A stretch of 53,444 nucleotides of DNA. It comes from Candidatus Micrarchaeota archaeon CG10_big_fil_rev_8_21_14_0_10_45_29 (GTDB taxonomy: Archaea; Micrarchaeota; Micrarchaeia; Anstonellales; Anstonellaceae). Location: contig PFCD01000001.1 of assembly GCA_002778455.1 (NCBI GenBank), positions 1 to 53,444 on the forward strand. The letters are read 5' to 3'. The notes beneath the pieces were generated by a model. The model searched no databases and was not told the origin of the DNA. It saw only the letters and a program-made list of their open reading frames with translations. The stretch's first letter is position 1. Every line of letters starts with the position of its first letter. The translations under genes were made by a program, and so were the position numbers. This document shows positions 1 through 7,922 of the stretch, in pieces.

Positions 1-4
1 CTCA

Positions 5-751
5 ATGGATATCTTTTCGGCAACTATCGCTCTTGTTGTTGCGTTTTTCGCCGGTTTTATAGGCTCCACCGCGGGGGGCGCAGGGCTTATTTCTGTGCCG
101 ATATTAATATTTCTCGGATTGCCTGCGCATATCGCGGTGGCAACCTCCCGTTTCGGCTCGCTTGGCGTCACCTCAACAGGCATCTACAGTTTTCATCAGG
201 GCAAAAAGGTGGATTTTCGCCTCGGTACCCGTGCTGCGGTTTTGGGGATAATAGGCTCGTTTTTCGGAGCCGGCTTTTTGCTTGCAATCCCTTCAGGCAT
301 TTTGGAAAAAATAATAGCCTTCTTTCTTTTTATCTCGCTTTTTTTTATGTACAAAAACCGCGGCTTTGGCATAAAAAAGGAAAAGAAAAAAGGCAAAACA
401 GCTAAAGCTCTTGGCTATGCCTCATTTCTTTTCATAGGGTTTTTGGGCGGCTTTGTGGGCGGGGTGGTGGGAATACTCTCCTCATACGTGCTAATACTTG
501 TGTTTGGGCAAACCTTTTTGGAAAGCTCAGGCACCCGTAAAATATACGGGCTTGCCATCGGGCTGACATCAACCTCAGTATTCGCGCTTGCCGGAGTGAT
601 TGACTGGGGATTCGGGCTTTTGATGCTTCCGGCATTTGTGGCTGGCACGCATTTCGGGGTAAAGTATGCTCTCTCAAGAGGGGAGGGGTGGGTGAAGGCG
701 CTGTTCGCTGTCGTGGTGGCTGTGTCTGCAATAGCGCTTCTGGTTTCCTAA
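5..751 (+). CDS. TauE/SafE family membrane exporter
   Basis: A 248-residue polytopic membrane protein of the TauE/SafE (formerly DUF81) family, proposed exporters of sulfite, organosulfonates or other anions. The two halves each begin with a glycine-rich helix: residues 10-35 contain GFIGSTAGGAGLISVP, and the second half, around residues 145-160, contains GFLGGFVGGVVGIL. This internal repeat is typical of the family, as is the length. A basic loop (KKEKKKGK, about residue 125) separates the halves. Substrate cannot be told from sequence. The start lies at the window edge, so promoter and upstream partner are not visible; an earlier start outside the window is possible. Confidence 0.85.
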   Translation: MDIFSATIALVVAFFAGFIGSTAGGAGLISVPILIFLGLPAHIAVATSRFGSLGVTSTGIYSFHQGKKVDFRLGTRAAVLGIIGSFFGAGFLLAIPSGILEKIIAFFLFISLFFMYKNRGFGIKKEKKKGKTAKALGYASFLFIGFLGGFVGGVVGILSSYVLILVFGQTFLESSGTRKIYGLAIGLTSTSVFALAGVIDWGFGLLMLPAFVAGTHFGVKYALSRGEGWVKALFAVVVAVSAIALLVS

Positions 752-762
752 AAAATTTATTC

Positions 763-812
763 GGGCTTGGCAGGTGCAGCCAGCCCAACTGGTCTGTCGC
801 ACCCCCAAGCCC
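763..812 (-). repeat. tRNA-Arg acceptor-end remnant forming a hairpin
   Basis: Read on the minus strand, this 50-nt stretch starts with GGGCTTGG and ends with CCAAGCCC, so it can close on itself like a tRNA acceptor stem; a second inner pairing GGTGC/GCACC lies inside. The last 13 nt including the base at 762, CCTGCCAAGCCCG, are identical to the 3' end of the intact tRNA-Arg at 833-907. It lacks D, anticodon and T arms and cannot be a tRNA. It looks like a duplicated tRNA end or an attachment-site scar downstream of the real gene. Confidence 0.6.
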
Positions 813-832
813 TCTGCCCACTTAGTTCGCTA

Positions 833-907
833 CGGGCTTGGCAGGATTTGAACCCACAACCTGCTGGTCCGAAGCCAGCCGCTCTATCCAAGTTGAGCTA
901 CAAGCCC
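833..907 (-). tRNA. tRNA-Arg (anticodon TCG)
   Basis: A complete cloverleaf of 75 nt. Acceptor GGGCTTG pairs with CAAGCCC; the D arm is GCTC/GAGC; the anticodon stem is GCTGG/CCAGC around loop CTTCGGA with anticodon TCG; the variable loop is AGGTT; the T arm GTGGG/CCTGC (with G-T pairs) encloses TTCAAAT; the discriminator is G. CCA is not encoded and there is no intron. It decodes CGN arginine codons. No clear TATA box lies directly upstream; the nearest TATA-like run on this strand (about 1110-1120) lies beyond the partial copies described separately, so they may be co-transcribed. Confidence 0.95.
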
Positions 908-942
908 ATAATTCTACTTTGCTATTGTTTGCTTTTATTCAT

Positions 943-1084
943 AAGCCAGCCGCTCTATCGCCAAGCCACAAGGATTGGCGAGACTTGCCCCGCAAGCCAG
1001 CCGCTCTATCGCCAGCCCGAAGGGTTGGCGAATTGCCGACCAAAAAGGGCGGCATCTTCCAAGTTGAGCTACAAGCCCATAATT
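943..1084 (-). repeat. Scrambled partial copies of tRNA-Arg, tandem 51-bp unit
   Basis: Positions 1058-1084 repeat 27 bp of the tRNA-Arg 5' half and its flank exactly (887-913). In tRNA order the copy then breaks off after CTTGGA and is followed by unrelated sequence with a hairpin. The D-arm/anticodon-arm segment GATAGAGCGGCTGGCTT then appears twice, at 994-1010 and 943-959, exactly 51 bp apart and each preceded by a GCCAA...TTGGC-like hairpin, before the intact tRNA begins. No copy can fold as a tRNA. The pieces keep tRNA order, which suggests a duplicated gene broken by insertion and tandem duplication. Confidence 0.8.
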
Positions 1085-1161
1085 TGCAGATTAAACTTAT
1101 CTCCTATTGCTTATTATTTATATGCAAAGCTTTAAATACACAAATATATCATATTTAACAC

Positions 1162-1725
1162 ATGGTATACATGCTAAGAAACGTAATAACAAAAGATTTA
1201 AAGCCCGCAAAAATGGCAAAGATTGGCGCGATGTTTGCGCAAAGCATCACAACAAAAGAAAAGGATTCCCACTCAATCAAAGCTCTGGCATTATATGTTG
1301 AGGGAAACCTTGCAGCCGCAAAGCCGGAGCTTGAAACAATAAAGCGCGGGCACGAGGTAACTCTTGTGGGGTGGGCAAGATTCGGCGCAGACAACATGAA
1401 TATGGAGCAAAAAGCAAATATTCTTGAGTGGAGCGCTAATCTCTCTTTCACAGAGTCAATGCTTCTTGACATTGCAGAGGCGCCAAACTTGCTGCAAATT
1501 TATGACAATCTCAAATTCTCATTAAACTGCTATGATGCCTTAAGCCACCTGAAAGGGATAGGGGTGGAGTGGAAAGAGACGGCAGTAAAAAAGGCAAAAA
1601 CAATCTATTCGATAACAAAGGATTTTGCGCTTGCGGCAAACTTTGATGAAAACCATCTGCTTTTGGGAAAAAGCGTTAATTACCCCGCTTTCATAAATAA
1701 CCTGCTCTCCCCGCCCGAAAACTAA
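1162..1725 (+). CDS. Hypothetical protein, 187 residues
   Basis: I do not recognise this protein. It is soluble, mainly helical by composition, with no signal peptide, membrane segment or cysteine cluster. The start at 1162 is favoured because a TATA-like TTTAAATAC at about 1131-1139 lies 25-30 nt upstream, the usual spacing for a leaderless archaeal transcript; an in-frame ATG three codons later is an alternative. It is a single gene between tRNA-Arg and the AAA ATPase, transcribed in the same direction as the latter, which has its own promoter. Its real-gene status rests on length, promoter and codon pattern. Confidence 0.65.
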   Translation: MVYMLRNVITKDLKPAKMAKIGAMFAQSITTKEKDSHSIKALALYVEGNLAAAKPELETIKRGHEVTLVGWARFGADNMNMEQKANILEWSANLSFTESMLLDIAEAPNLLQIYDNLKFSLNCYDALSHLKGIGVEWKETAVKKAKTIYSITKDFALAANFDENHLLLGKSVNYPAFINNLLSPPEN

Positions 1726-1774
1726 ATTTTTCCCTCATTGCTACATTTATATATTCTAAGCAAGTGTTTTTTGC

Positions 1775-4483
1775 ATGCAAAGAGGGCATAATATCTCGCG
1801 CTCAATGAATATGCAAAGGGCAATGGCAACCATGCAATCGGTAAAAGAGGATGAGGCGCTCTGGCCCTCATTGCTGGTTTTTCTGGGAACATTTATGATG
1901 CTCTCAACCTTTGTTTTCTACCCTGTTGAGGCAATAGCAATTATTTCATTAATATGCGCCGCAATTGCATACAAGCGCCCCAATTATGCCATAATTCTCT
2001 CACTTTTTCTAGCAATGCCTGCAATTGCATACCAATCAGCCGCCCTTACATGGATTTACTGCTTAGTATTCTTGCTAATAATCATTTTAATGGAAAAATT
2101 CTCAGAATTTTTCTCATATTATAATACGGCAATACCTATTTTGCAAATAGCAATATTTGCCCCCTTCACCCAAATTCCATTTGCAGGAGTGCTCACAGTA
2201 ATATCTCTCACATTAGGCGCATTATATTTGGGCTCAAAGCGCTCGCTAGCAATTTCCATCCCTTCAGTATTTTTCATCCTGCTTCTCTCCACATTATGGA
2301 TGTCTCAAAATTCGGCATACCTCTCACTTCCGGCATTAAAGCAATTTGCCCCCCAATCTGCAGAGCTTCTCATGAAAAGCCCGCAGCTAATGCTTGGAAA
2401 AATAATTCCCACAGGCATTTTCTCAATAATTTCCATGTTTACATTAGAGGCTGCAACAGGCGCGATAGCAATAATTGGAAAAATATTTTCAAACACCGCT
2501 CTATTGCTTCTAAACGGCGCGCTTATAGTGCAGGCAGCCGGATGGGCTGCAGCGCTATTTCTGGCAGGAATGCTGCCCTCAAAGCTAAAGGGAAAAAAAT
2601 ATGTTCAAGGAATCTCCTCATGCGCCATGCTAATAGCGCCTGCATCCTCATTTGCATATTCGATAATGTTCTCCCTTCCCCTGCAGCCAATGCTTTTGGC
2701 ATATGCAGCAATCGCAATAGGCATCTCCTTTGCCCTTGATACGGCAAAAATAAACCTCTCAAGAGAGGCAGATATCTCACGCGGGGAGAGGCAAAAGCGA
2801 TTTGGAAAATTCGGGCTTGAGGACATCTCAGGCTCCGGGCTGTCGCTAAAAGATGTCGGCGGATACCAGGATGTAAAAGACGAGCTAATAGACGCAATAG
2901 CCACCCCGTTAGAGCAAAAGGCTTTGGCAGGTGCATATAACTTAAAGCCAACTTCAGGAATCCTTCTTTTCGGGCCGCCCGGAACCGGAAAAACAATGAT
3001 AATAAAAGCGCTTGCAGGCGAGCTTAATATGGGTTTTTATTATGTAAAATGCTCAGACATACTCTCCTCATGGGTGGGCGAGAGCGAGAGAAATGTTGCA
3101 GAGCTTTTTCAGAACGCAAGAAAAAATTCCCCATGCATACTTTTCTTTGATGAAATGGATGCGCTTGCAAGAAAGAGAGACAGGCACACATCTGATGATG
3201 TAGGCCCCCGCGTGCTCAGCGTGCTTCTCTCTGAAATGGACGGCTTCAAAAAAAGCCTCAAGCACCCGGTAATTGTAATAGGGGCAACCAACGCGCCGGA
3301 TAATTTAGACCCTGCAATAATGCGCCCAGGGCGCCTTGACAAAATAATATATATGCATTTGCCTGATGCAAAAGCAAGAGTTGCCATTTTAAAGGCAAAA
3401 TCAAAAGGGCTTCCTCTCTCAGATGATGTGGACTTTGCACAGCTTGCAAAGGCAAGCGAGCGCTTCTCGGGCGCGGATTTGGCAAATGTATTAAATGAGG
3501 CAGTGCGCTTGGCAGCAAGGGAGGCAAGGGCAAAAAATAAGGTAATAGATATTTCTCAGCGCCACCTTCTTCTGGTAATGAGAAGGATAAAGCCATCCTC
3601 CCGCCTCTCCGACCTGGCAAAATACGAGCAATTCAAGCTTGACTTTGAGAGGCGGGTAGTTGATGAGGAAGAGCCGCAAGAGAAAAAAAGCATTCGCCTA
3701 AAGGATGTTATAGGCTTGCCTGATGCAAAACGGGCAATAAAAGAGGCAATAGAAATACCTTTATTGCACGAGGAGCTTATGGCAGAATATTCCCTTGCCC
3801 CGATAAAAGGAATTCTTTTATTCGGGCCCCCCGGCTGCGGAAAAACAATGCTTGTAAGAGCCGCCTCAAATGACATAAAGGCAACATTTCTCACCCTTTC
3901 CGGCTCTGACATATTTGCAAGAGGGTATACAGAGGCGCAAAATATAATCCATGAAACCTTTATGCGCGCTCGCGAGCAGGCGCCGGCAGTCATTTTTATT
4001 GATGAAATAGAAGCTCTTGCACCATCGCGCGAGCGCCTCTCCTCTCCTGTGCTAACACAGCTTTTGCAGGAAATAGACGGAGTATCTGAGCTAAAGGGGG
4101 TTGTGTTGGTGGGCGCCACAAACAAGCCCTCATATATAGATGCCGCCCTGCTGCGCCCGGGGCGCTTTGACAAGGCTATATATATAGCATCGCCTTCCCA
4201 GCCTGCGCGCGAGCATATCTTTAAGCAGCAGCTCGGCTCCCTCTCCCCAACCCTTGCATTCTCAAAATTCGCGCAATTGAGCGAGGGCTTCTCTGGCGCA
4301 GACATCGTATCTGTTTGCGCTGAGGCAAAGATGGGGGCGGTGAGGGAGAGAATAGCCGGAAAGAGGGCAAAAGTAACAAGCGAGGATGTGTTAAGGGTTA
4401 TAAAAGGGCGCAAGCCATCGATTACTGATGAGGATTTATTCGAATATGTGGCATTTTTGGAAAAATATGGGGAAAGAAAGTAA
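1775..4483 (+). CDS. Membrane-anchored tandem AAA ATPase, Cdc48-like
   Basis: A 902-residue protein with a long hydrophobic N-terminal region (about residues 25-325, roughly ten potential membrane segments) followed by two AAA modules. Module 1 has Walker A GPPGTGKT near residue 400, Walker B ILFFDEMDAL near 453 and RPGR downstream; module 2 has GPPGCGKT near 683, VIFIDEIEAL near 739 and another RPGR. Both look catalytically intact. Two tandem AAA cassettes are typical of Cdc48/VAT unfoldases, but the usual N-domain is replaced by a membrane domain, and there is no zinc protease domain (HEXXH) as in FtsH. It probably extracts or unfolds membrane proteins. A TATA-like run at 1746-1754 supports a leaderless start at 1775. 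Confidence 0.85.
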   Translation: MQRGHNISRSMNMQRAMATMQSVKEDEALWPSLLVFLGTFMMLSTFVFYPVEAIAIISLICAAIAYKRPNYAIILSLFLAMPAIAYQSAALTWIYCLVFLLIIILMEKFSEFFSYYNTAIPILQIAIFAPFTQIPFAGVLTVISLTLGALYLGSKRSLAISIPSVFFILLLSTLWMSQNSAYLSLPALKQFAPQSAELLMKSPQLMLGKIIPTGIFSIISMFTLEAATGAIAIIGKIFSNTALLLLNGALIVQAAGWAAALFLAGMLPSKLKGKKYVQGISSCAMLIAPASSFAYSIMFSLPLQPMLLAYAAIAIGISFALDTAKINLSREADISRGERQKRFGKFGLEDISGSGLSLKDVGGYQDVKDELIDAIATPLEQKALAGAYNLKPTSGILLFGPPGTGKTMIIKALAGELNMGFYYVKCSDILSSWVGESERNVAELFQNARKNSPCILFFDEMDALARKRDRHTSDDVGPRVLSVLLSEMDGFKKSLKHPVIVIGATNAPDNLDPAIMRPGRLDKIIYMHLPDAKARVAILKAKSKGLPLSDDVDFAQLAKASERFSGADLANVLNEAVRLAAREARAKNKVIDISQRHLLLVMRRIKPSSRLSDLAKYEQFKLDFERRVVDEEEPQEKKSIRLKDVIGLPDAKRAIKEAIEIPLLHEELMAEYSLAPIKGILLFGPPGCGKTMLVRAASNDIKATFLTLSGSDIFARGYTEAQNIIHETFMRAREQAPAVIFIDEIEALAPSRERLSSPVLTQLLQEIDGVSELKGVVLVGATNKPSYIDAALLRPGRFDKAIYIASPSQPAREHIFKQQLGSLSPTLAFSKFAQLSEGFSGADIVSVCAEAKMGAVRERIAGKRAKVTSEDVLRVIKGRKPSITDEDLFEYVAFLEKYGERK

Positions 4484-4681
4484 AAAAAGGCGGTTGTGTA
4501 TATAAGTATGGGGAAGTGTTTTTACGCTCTTTTTTCCCTTGATTTTATGACGTAAAAGCATTTGAAATATTATAGTTTTTCGAATATACTGACGTGAAAA
4601 TATGGTGAAATCTCATATATTGCATTTTCTAATAACCGAAATTCGTCTAGTGCCCCTATACTTTTCAGTCAATCAACGCAA

Positions 4682-4735
4682 TTTAAACTTTTATTTATAA
4701 ATTAAAGTTTAAACAAGCTCTAAAGATTTATATAT
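4682..4735 (+). promoter_or_regulatory. Long palindrome and TATA box upstream of the S-layer gene
   Basis: TTTAAACTTT at 4682-4691 and AAAGTTTAAA at 4704-4713 form a perfect 10-bp inverted repeat; past one mismatch the AT-rich spacer pairs again, giving a nearly 30-bp palindrome. A strong TATA box (ATTTATATAT, 4726-4735) follows 13 nt later. The palindrome sits where BRE and upstream factors bind, so it could be a regulator site or a cruciform. A second TATA-like run at about 4842-4849 would give a shorter leader. The rest of the 4484-4920 gap holds no convincing reading frame. Confidence 0.5.
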
Positions 4736-4760
4736 GTTGCACATTTCAAACTTCTTATTC

Positions 4761-4814
4761 CTATGAATAGGTCCCATGCCAGGGGCCTCGAGGATGGGGT
4801 ATAGGAAAGTATGG
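4761..4814 (+). other. Potentially folded segment of the S-layer leader
   Basis: Within the presumed S-layer leader, CCTAT/ATAGG arms enclose TCCCAT/ATGGGG arms and the palindrome CCTCGAGG. The nested pairings suggest a folded RNA element if transcription starts at the upstream TATA box. I match it to no known riboswitch class. Confidence 0.3.
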
Positions 4815-4892
4815 GGTTTGCAAAATGTTTGTCGCCGATAATATTTATGCAAATAATACCCCTAGAAACTCAGGCGGCAAACGAGAAAAAAA

Positions 4893-4914
4893 CAATACGA
4901 AAGTATTGAGGTGA
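4893..4914 (+). promoter_or_regulatory. GNRA-capped hairpin abutting the S-layer ribosome binding site
   Basis: CAATAC-GAAA-GTATTG (4893-4908) is a perfect 6-bp stem with a GAAA tetraloop. Its last base begins the ribosome binding site GAGGTGA (4908-4914), which is 6 nt from the ATG at 4921. Most single genes here appear leaderless, so a true leader with a strong Shine-Dalgarno site and a hairpin next to it is notable and fits a very highly translated mRNA. Confidence 0.6.
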
Positions 4915-4920
4915 AATACA

Positions 4921-7770
4921 ATGAAAGGTGTGAACGCATCAAGAATCGCAGCGTTGGCAGCTGGTGCTATACTGCTTGGTTCTTCGGCAATCGCAGCAGG
5001 CGTAATGTACGAAAACGTCGAGCTTGTGAATCCGAACGGGCAGCCAACAGCTAAAATCGTTGTCGGTTCAAACGCAGCAGTATCAGACGGTATTGCTGCA
5101 GCGAACATTGCATCCGTCTTGGCAAACTATGCTTACAAGAGTTCAACTCTGTCAGCAGAGCTTAGCGGAGATGCAACATGTTCTACAACTGGAGAGGTAA
5201 GCGGAGCAGGAACCTGCGCGGTATCTGATAAGAAAGCAACTATTGAGATAACGCTGCCAGGAGTGCTTGCAAACGCGTACCAATTCAAGACCCTAATACA
5301 TGACGCAATTGACAAAACATTGGGCAACAGGATTACATCCCTATCTGAGGACAAGTATGACAACACAATAACGCTGTCAGACACCTCACAGATTCTCTCG
5401 CCACTAAGAGGAAGCACTGCTTCAAACACGCAGTACCTTTACAGAATCGGAGAGACTCAATATCAGGGATTTGCCCTAAAGTCTATCTCAGACCCACAGG
5501 CAAGCTCTGAGTTTGCATACACAGAAGAGCAGGGATTCTGGGTTGGCTCATCGTCTGACCCGGGAAGCGCAGTTTACTACGACTCCGGAACCTCATACAG
5601 GAACATTGTCGCAAAGCCAAACATCATTGCCTACAACGTAAGGTTTATCGGCAACGACTATGGTGTCCCGGTTTGCACTGGAAACATTGCAACATCTGGA
5701 AACTGGACTTCCTGCACAGCGACTTCTGACAGGACAGACAACCACAGGATGCACATTTGGTTCCTTGGCGAGGAGTGGGTTATTTCATCAATGACCGAGC
5801 CCTCAACAGAGGACCTGAACAACACCGTGGGCGCCAAGGCGGGCGGAAAGATTAAGCTTGCCAAGGAAGCCAAGTACGACATTATCAATGTCGGAGGCGT
5901 AATTGACGGAGGAGACTTCAAGATTCGCCTTGCGGACATTTCAGTCGCAACCGGTGCCTCAAACGAGCACCCTGCGATTATTGACGTGCTTGACGCCAAC
6001 GACGCGGTTATCGGCCAGATTCAGGTAAGCCCTGCGACCACATACACCTTTACCCAGTCCTCGACTGGCAAATCAATAAAGGTGCACGTGTACAGGACAG
6101 CGCCTGGTTTCACTTTGAGCGCAAAGTGGGCAGAGATTGCGGTATACACAGATGAGATTACCCTTGAGGACGGCAAGAGATACAACAACGCCGCCTCGGA
6201 TGACACAAACTGGAAGTATATCAAAACATCTTTGCTTTGGAAGAACCGAGACGGCTCCTCAACAGACGGCCGCGCAGACTCATTGCGTGAAATCGTCCTA
6301 TATGTGGATGATATGTCATCCTACATGTCAGGCAGCGACAACCGCATGGTCTCTGGGGACTCGATTCCGTTCCCGAAGGCAAACACAATCTACACATTGA
6401 CATACAATGGGCTTGACCTTGAATCAGCAGATTATGCAACTACTTCATTATCTGTGGACTCAAGAAGCCTAAATATTGGAAATGTGTTAAACTGCAACAC
6501 AAAGAATGCGTCTTACGAAACAAACTTCATCAAGGTGAGGTCTGATACGTCAAACGCATTTGGAGGCACCACAGATGTTCTTGGAAACGACCGAGTTGAA
6601 GAATTCTTTATTGACCCGGCCGGCAACTTTACCATGAACGGCACAGATCAGTCGCCATCAGTTGCAACAATCAATGCTGCGAACTGGTCGTCACAGGTCT
6701 TCTGGATGCCCTCTGGTTGTGACTACTACAAGATGAACAAGGTCTTTGGGCCTGCTGAAGCGGAGTTGGGAAACCTCTCCAACATCAACACAACCATCTT
6801 GACAACCTTTGCAAACACAACTGCCGCTGTGAAGTTTGACTCTGCTGGTGCAGACTCTGGTGCCTACGGAGCAATCCGCTGGTACTTTGTCAGCAACAAC
6901 GTATCAAACACCACAATGACAACAACTCCGACCTATGGCTCAACCCAGTTGTCTGGAAGCGTAGTTGGAGAGATTGTATTGCAGGAGGATGCAGGCAAGA
7001 GGAACGCAACTTCGCACTACCCAGTGCTGACAAGGTTCCCTGTATACAAGGATGCCTCTTCAACCTCTTTCTGGAGGTTTAAGACACAGGATTCCACAAC
7101 TGCTGTTGCATACTACAGCGGAATCAACGATTCTGACATAGTAACGCCAACAGCTGTGAAGTTCGCATCCTCGTATGAGCTGCCCCTATACACTGACCGC
7201 GGCACGAAAGTGACCGGAGTCAGCCTGTCGGGCGTAGACCTGCAGGTAGCAAAGAAGGTGGGCCAGCCAACCTTTACTTTCACCTTTGCTGATGAGGAAC
7301 TAGCTTCCTCAGGGCAGATTTGGGAAGCAGAGGAAGGTGATGAGAAGACCATCTCCGGCGGAATTAAGCTCAAGCTTAAATCCATAACCGAGACAGTCGG
7401 CTCATGTGTTGCCAGCACCGCATCAGGCGCAATGCCTGCGTGCACAGTGAACCTTGACGGCGTATCCGCGCGCGTAATGCCCAACAATGTTGCATCTGTT
7501 GAGGTCGTAGAGCCATACGACATCAGGCAGGCAAGCAGCATGGTCATAACAGACTCTGAGGCAGGAAGCGCAGGAGGCGTTGTGATTACAGTAGGAGGCC
7601 CGGTGGTCAACTCTGTAACCGCAAGCGTTCTTCAGGATGCAGCTGTTGACTTTGACACAAACTCAGTTTATGTCAAGGCGTTCGGCTCCAAGATTGTTGT
7701 TGCAGGCAGAGATGCAAGCGACACAATGGTGGCAGCCCAGCAGTTCATCGACGCACTGCAGAAGAACTAA
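4921..7770 (+). CDS. S-layer protein
   Basis: A 949-residue secreted protein and probably the main cell wall component. Residues 1-25 are a signal peptide ending AIAA. The mature N-terminus has the pattern KIVVGSNAAVSDGIAAANIA, typical of the S-layer N domain of Methanococcales and Micrarchaeota. The C-terminal 100 residues contain VVITVGGPVVNSVTA followed by VYVKAFGSKIVVAG, the matching S-layer C domain. The centre is rich in Thr, Ser, Asn and Asp with several NxS/T sequons, consistent with glycosylation. Codons are markedly biased (AAC, GTC, GGC, AAG) compared with the neighbours, as expected of a highly expressed gene. It has a dedicated leader, a strong ribosome binding site and a hairpin terminator. 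Confidence 0.93.
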   Translation: MKGVNASRIAALAAGAILLGSSAIAAGVMYENVELVNPNGQPTAKIVVGSNAAVSDGIAAANIASVLANYAYKSSTLSAELSGDATCSTTGEVSGAGTCAVSDKKATIEITLPGVLANAYQFKTLIHDAIDKTLGNRITSLSEDKYDNTITLSDTSQILSPLRGSTASNTQYLYRIGETQYQGFALKSISDPQASSEFAYTEEQGFWVGSSSDPGSAVYYDSGTSYRNIVAKPNIIAYNVRFIGNDYGVPVCTGNIATSGNWTSCTATSDRTDNHRMHIWFLGEEWVISSMTEPSTEDLNNTVGAKAGGKIKLAKEAKYDIINVGGVIDGGDFKIRLADISVATGASNEHPAIIDVLDANDAVIGQIQVSPATTYTFTQSSTGKSIKVHVYRTAPGFTLSAKWAEIAVYTDEITLEDGKRYNNAASDDTNWKYIKTSLLWKNRDGSSTDGRADSLREIVLYVDDMSSYMSGSDNRMVSGDSIPFPKANTIYTLTYNGLDLESADYATTSLSVDSRSLNIGNVLNCNTKNASYETNFIKVRSDTSNAFGGTTDVLGNDRVEEFFIDPAGNFTMNGTDQSPSVATINAANWSSQVFWMPSGCDYYKMNKVFGPAEAELGNLSNINTTILTTFANTTAAVKFDSAGADSGAYGAIRWYFVSNNVSNTTMTTTPTYGSTQLSGSVVGEIVLQEDAGKRNATSHYPVLTRFPVYKDASSTSFWRFKTQDSTTAVAYYSGINDSDIVTPTAVKFASSYELPLYTDRGTKVTGVSLSGVDLQVAKKVGQPTFTFTFADEELASSGQIWEAEEGDEKTISGGIKLKLKSITETVGSCVASTASGAMPACTVNLDGVSARVMPNNVASVEVVEPYDIRQASSMVITDSEAGSAGGVVITVGGPVVNSVTASVLQDAAVDFDTNSVYVKAFGSKIVVAGRDASDTMVAAQQFIDALQKN

Positions 7771-7782
7771 GTTGTTTCCAAT

Positions 7783-7816
7783 TTTCAGGGGGAAACCCCT
7801 GAAACCCTATTTTTTT
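7783..7816 (+). terminator. Hairpin terminator of the S-layer gene
   Basis: TTTCAGGGG (7783-7791), loop GAAA, CCCCTGAAA (7796-7804) form a perfect 9-bp stem with a GNRA tetraloop, followed by a run of seven T residues (7810-7816). It begins 12 nt after the stop codon. It may also protect the mRNA 3' end. Confidence 0.85.
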
Positions 7817-7922
7817 ATTTTTCTTTTACCCTTAATTTTATCTTTAATTAGTTTATCTCTCTTTTTGCGTTTTGCAATTTAAAATCAAAAGCTATTTAAA
7901 TTCACGTTGCACAATTTTTTAC

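Noticed and set aside
767-1158. Open frames across the tRNA-Arg region (122 and 106 codons)
   Set aside because: They run over an intact tRNA gene and its repeats, with no start signals and tRNA-derived repeated peptides.
1775-4483. FtsH protease
   Set aside because: Membrane plus AAA arrangement is suggestive, but there are two AAA modules and no HEXXH zinc protease domain.
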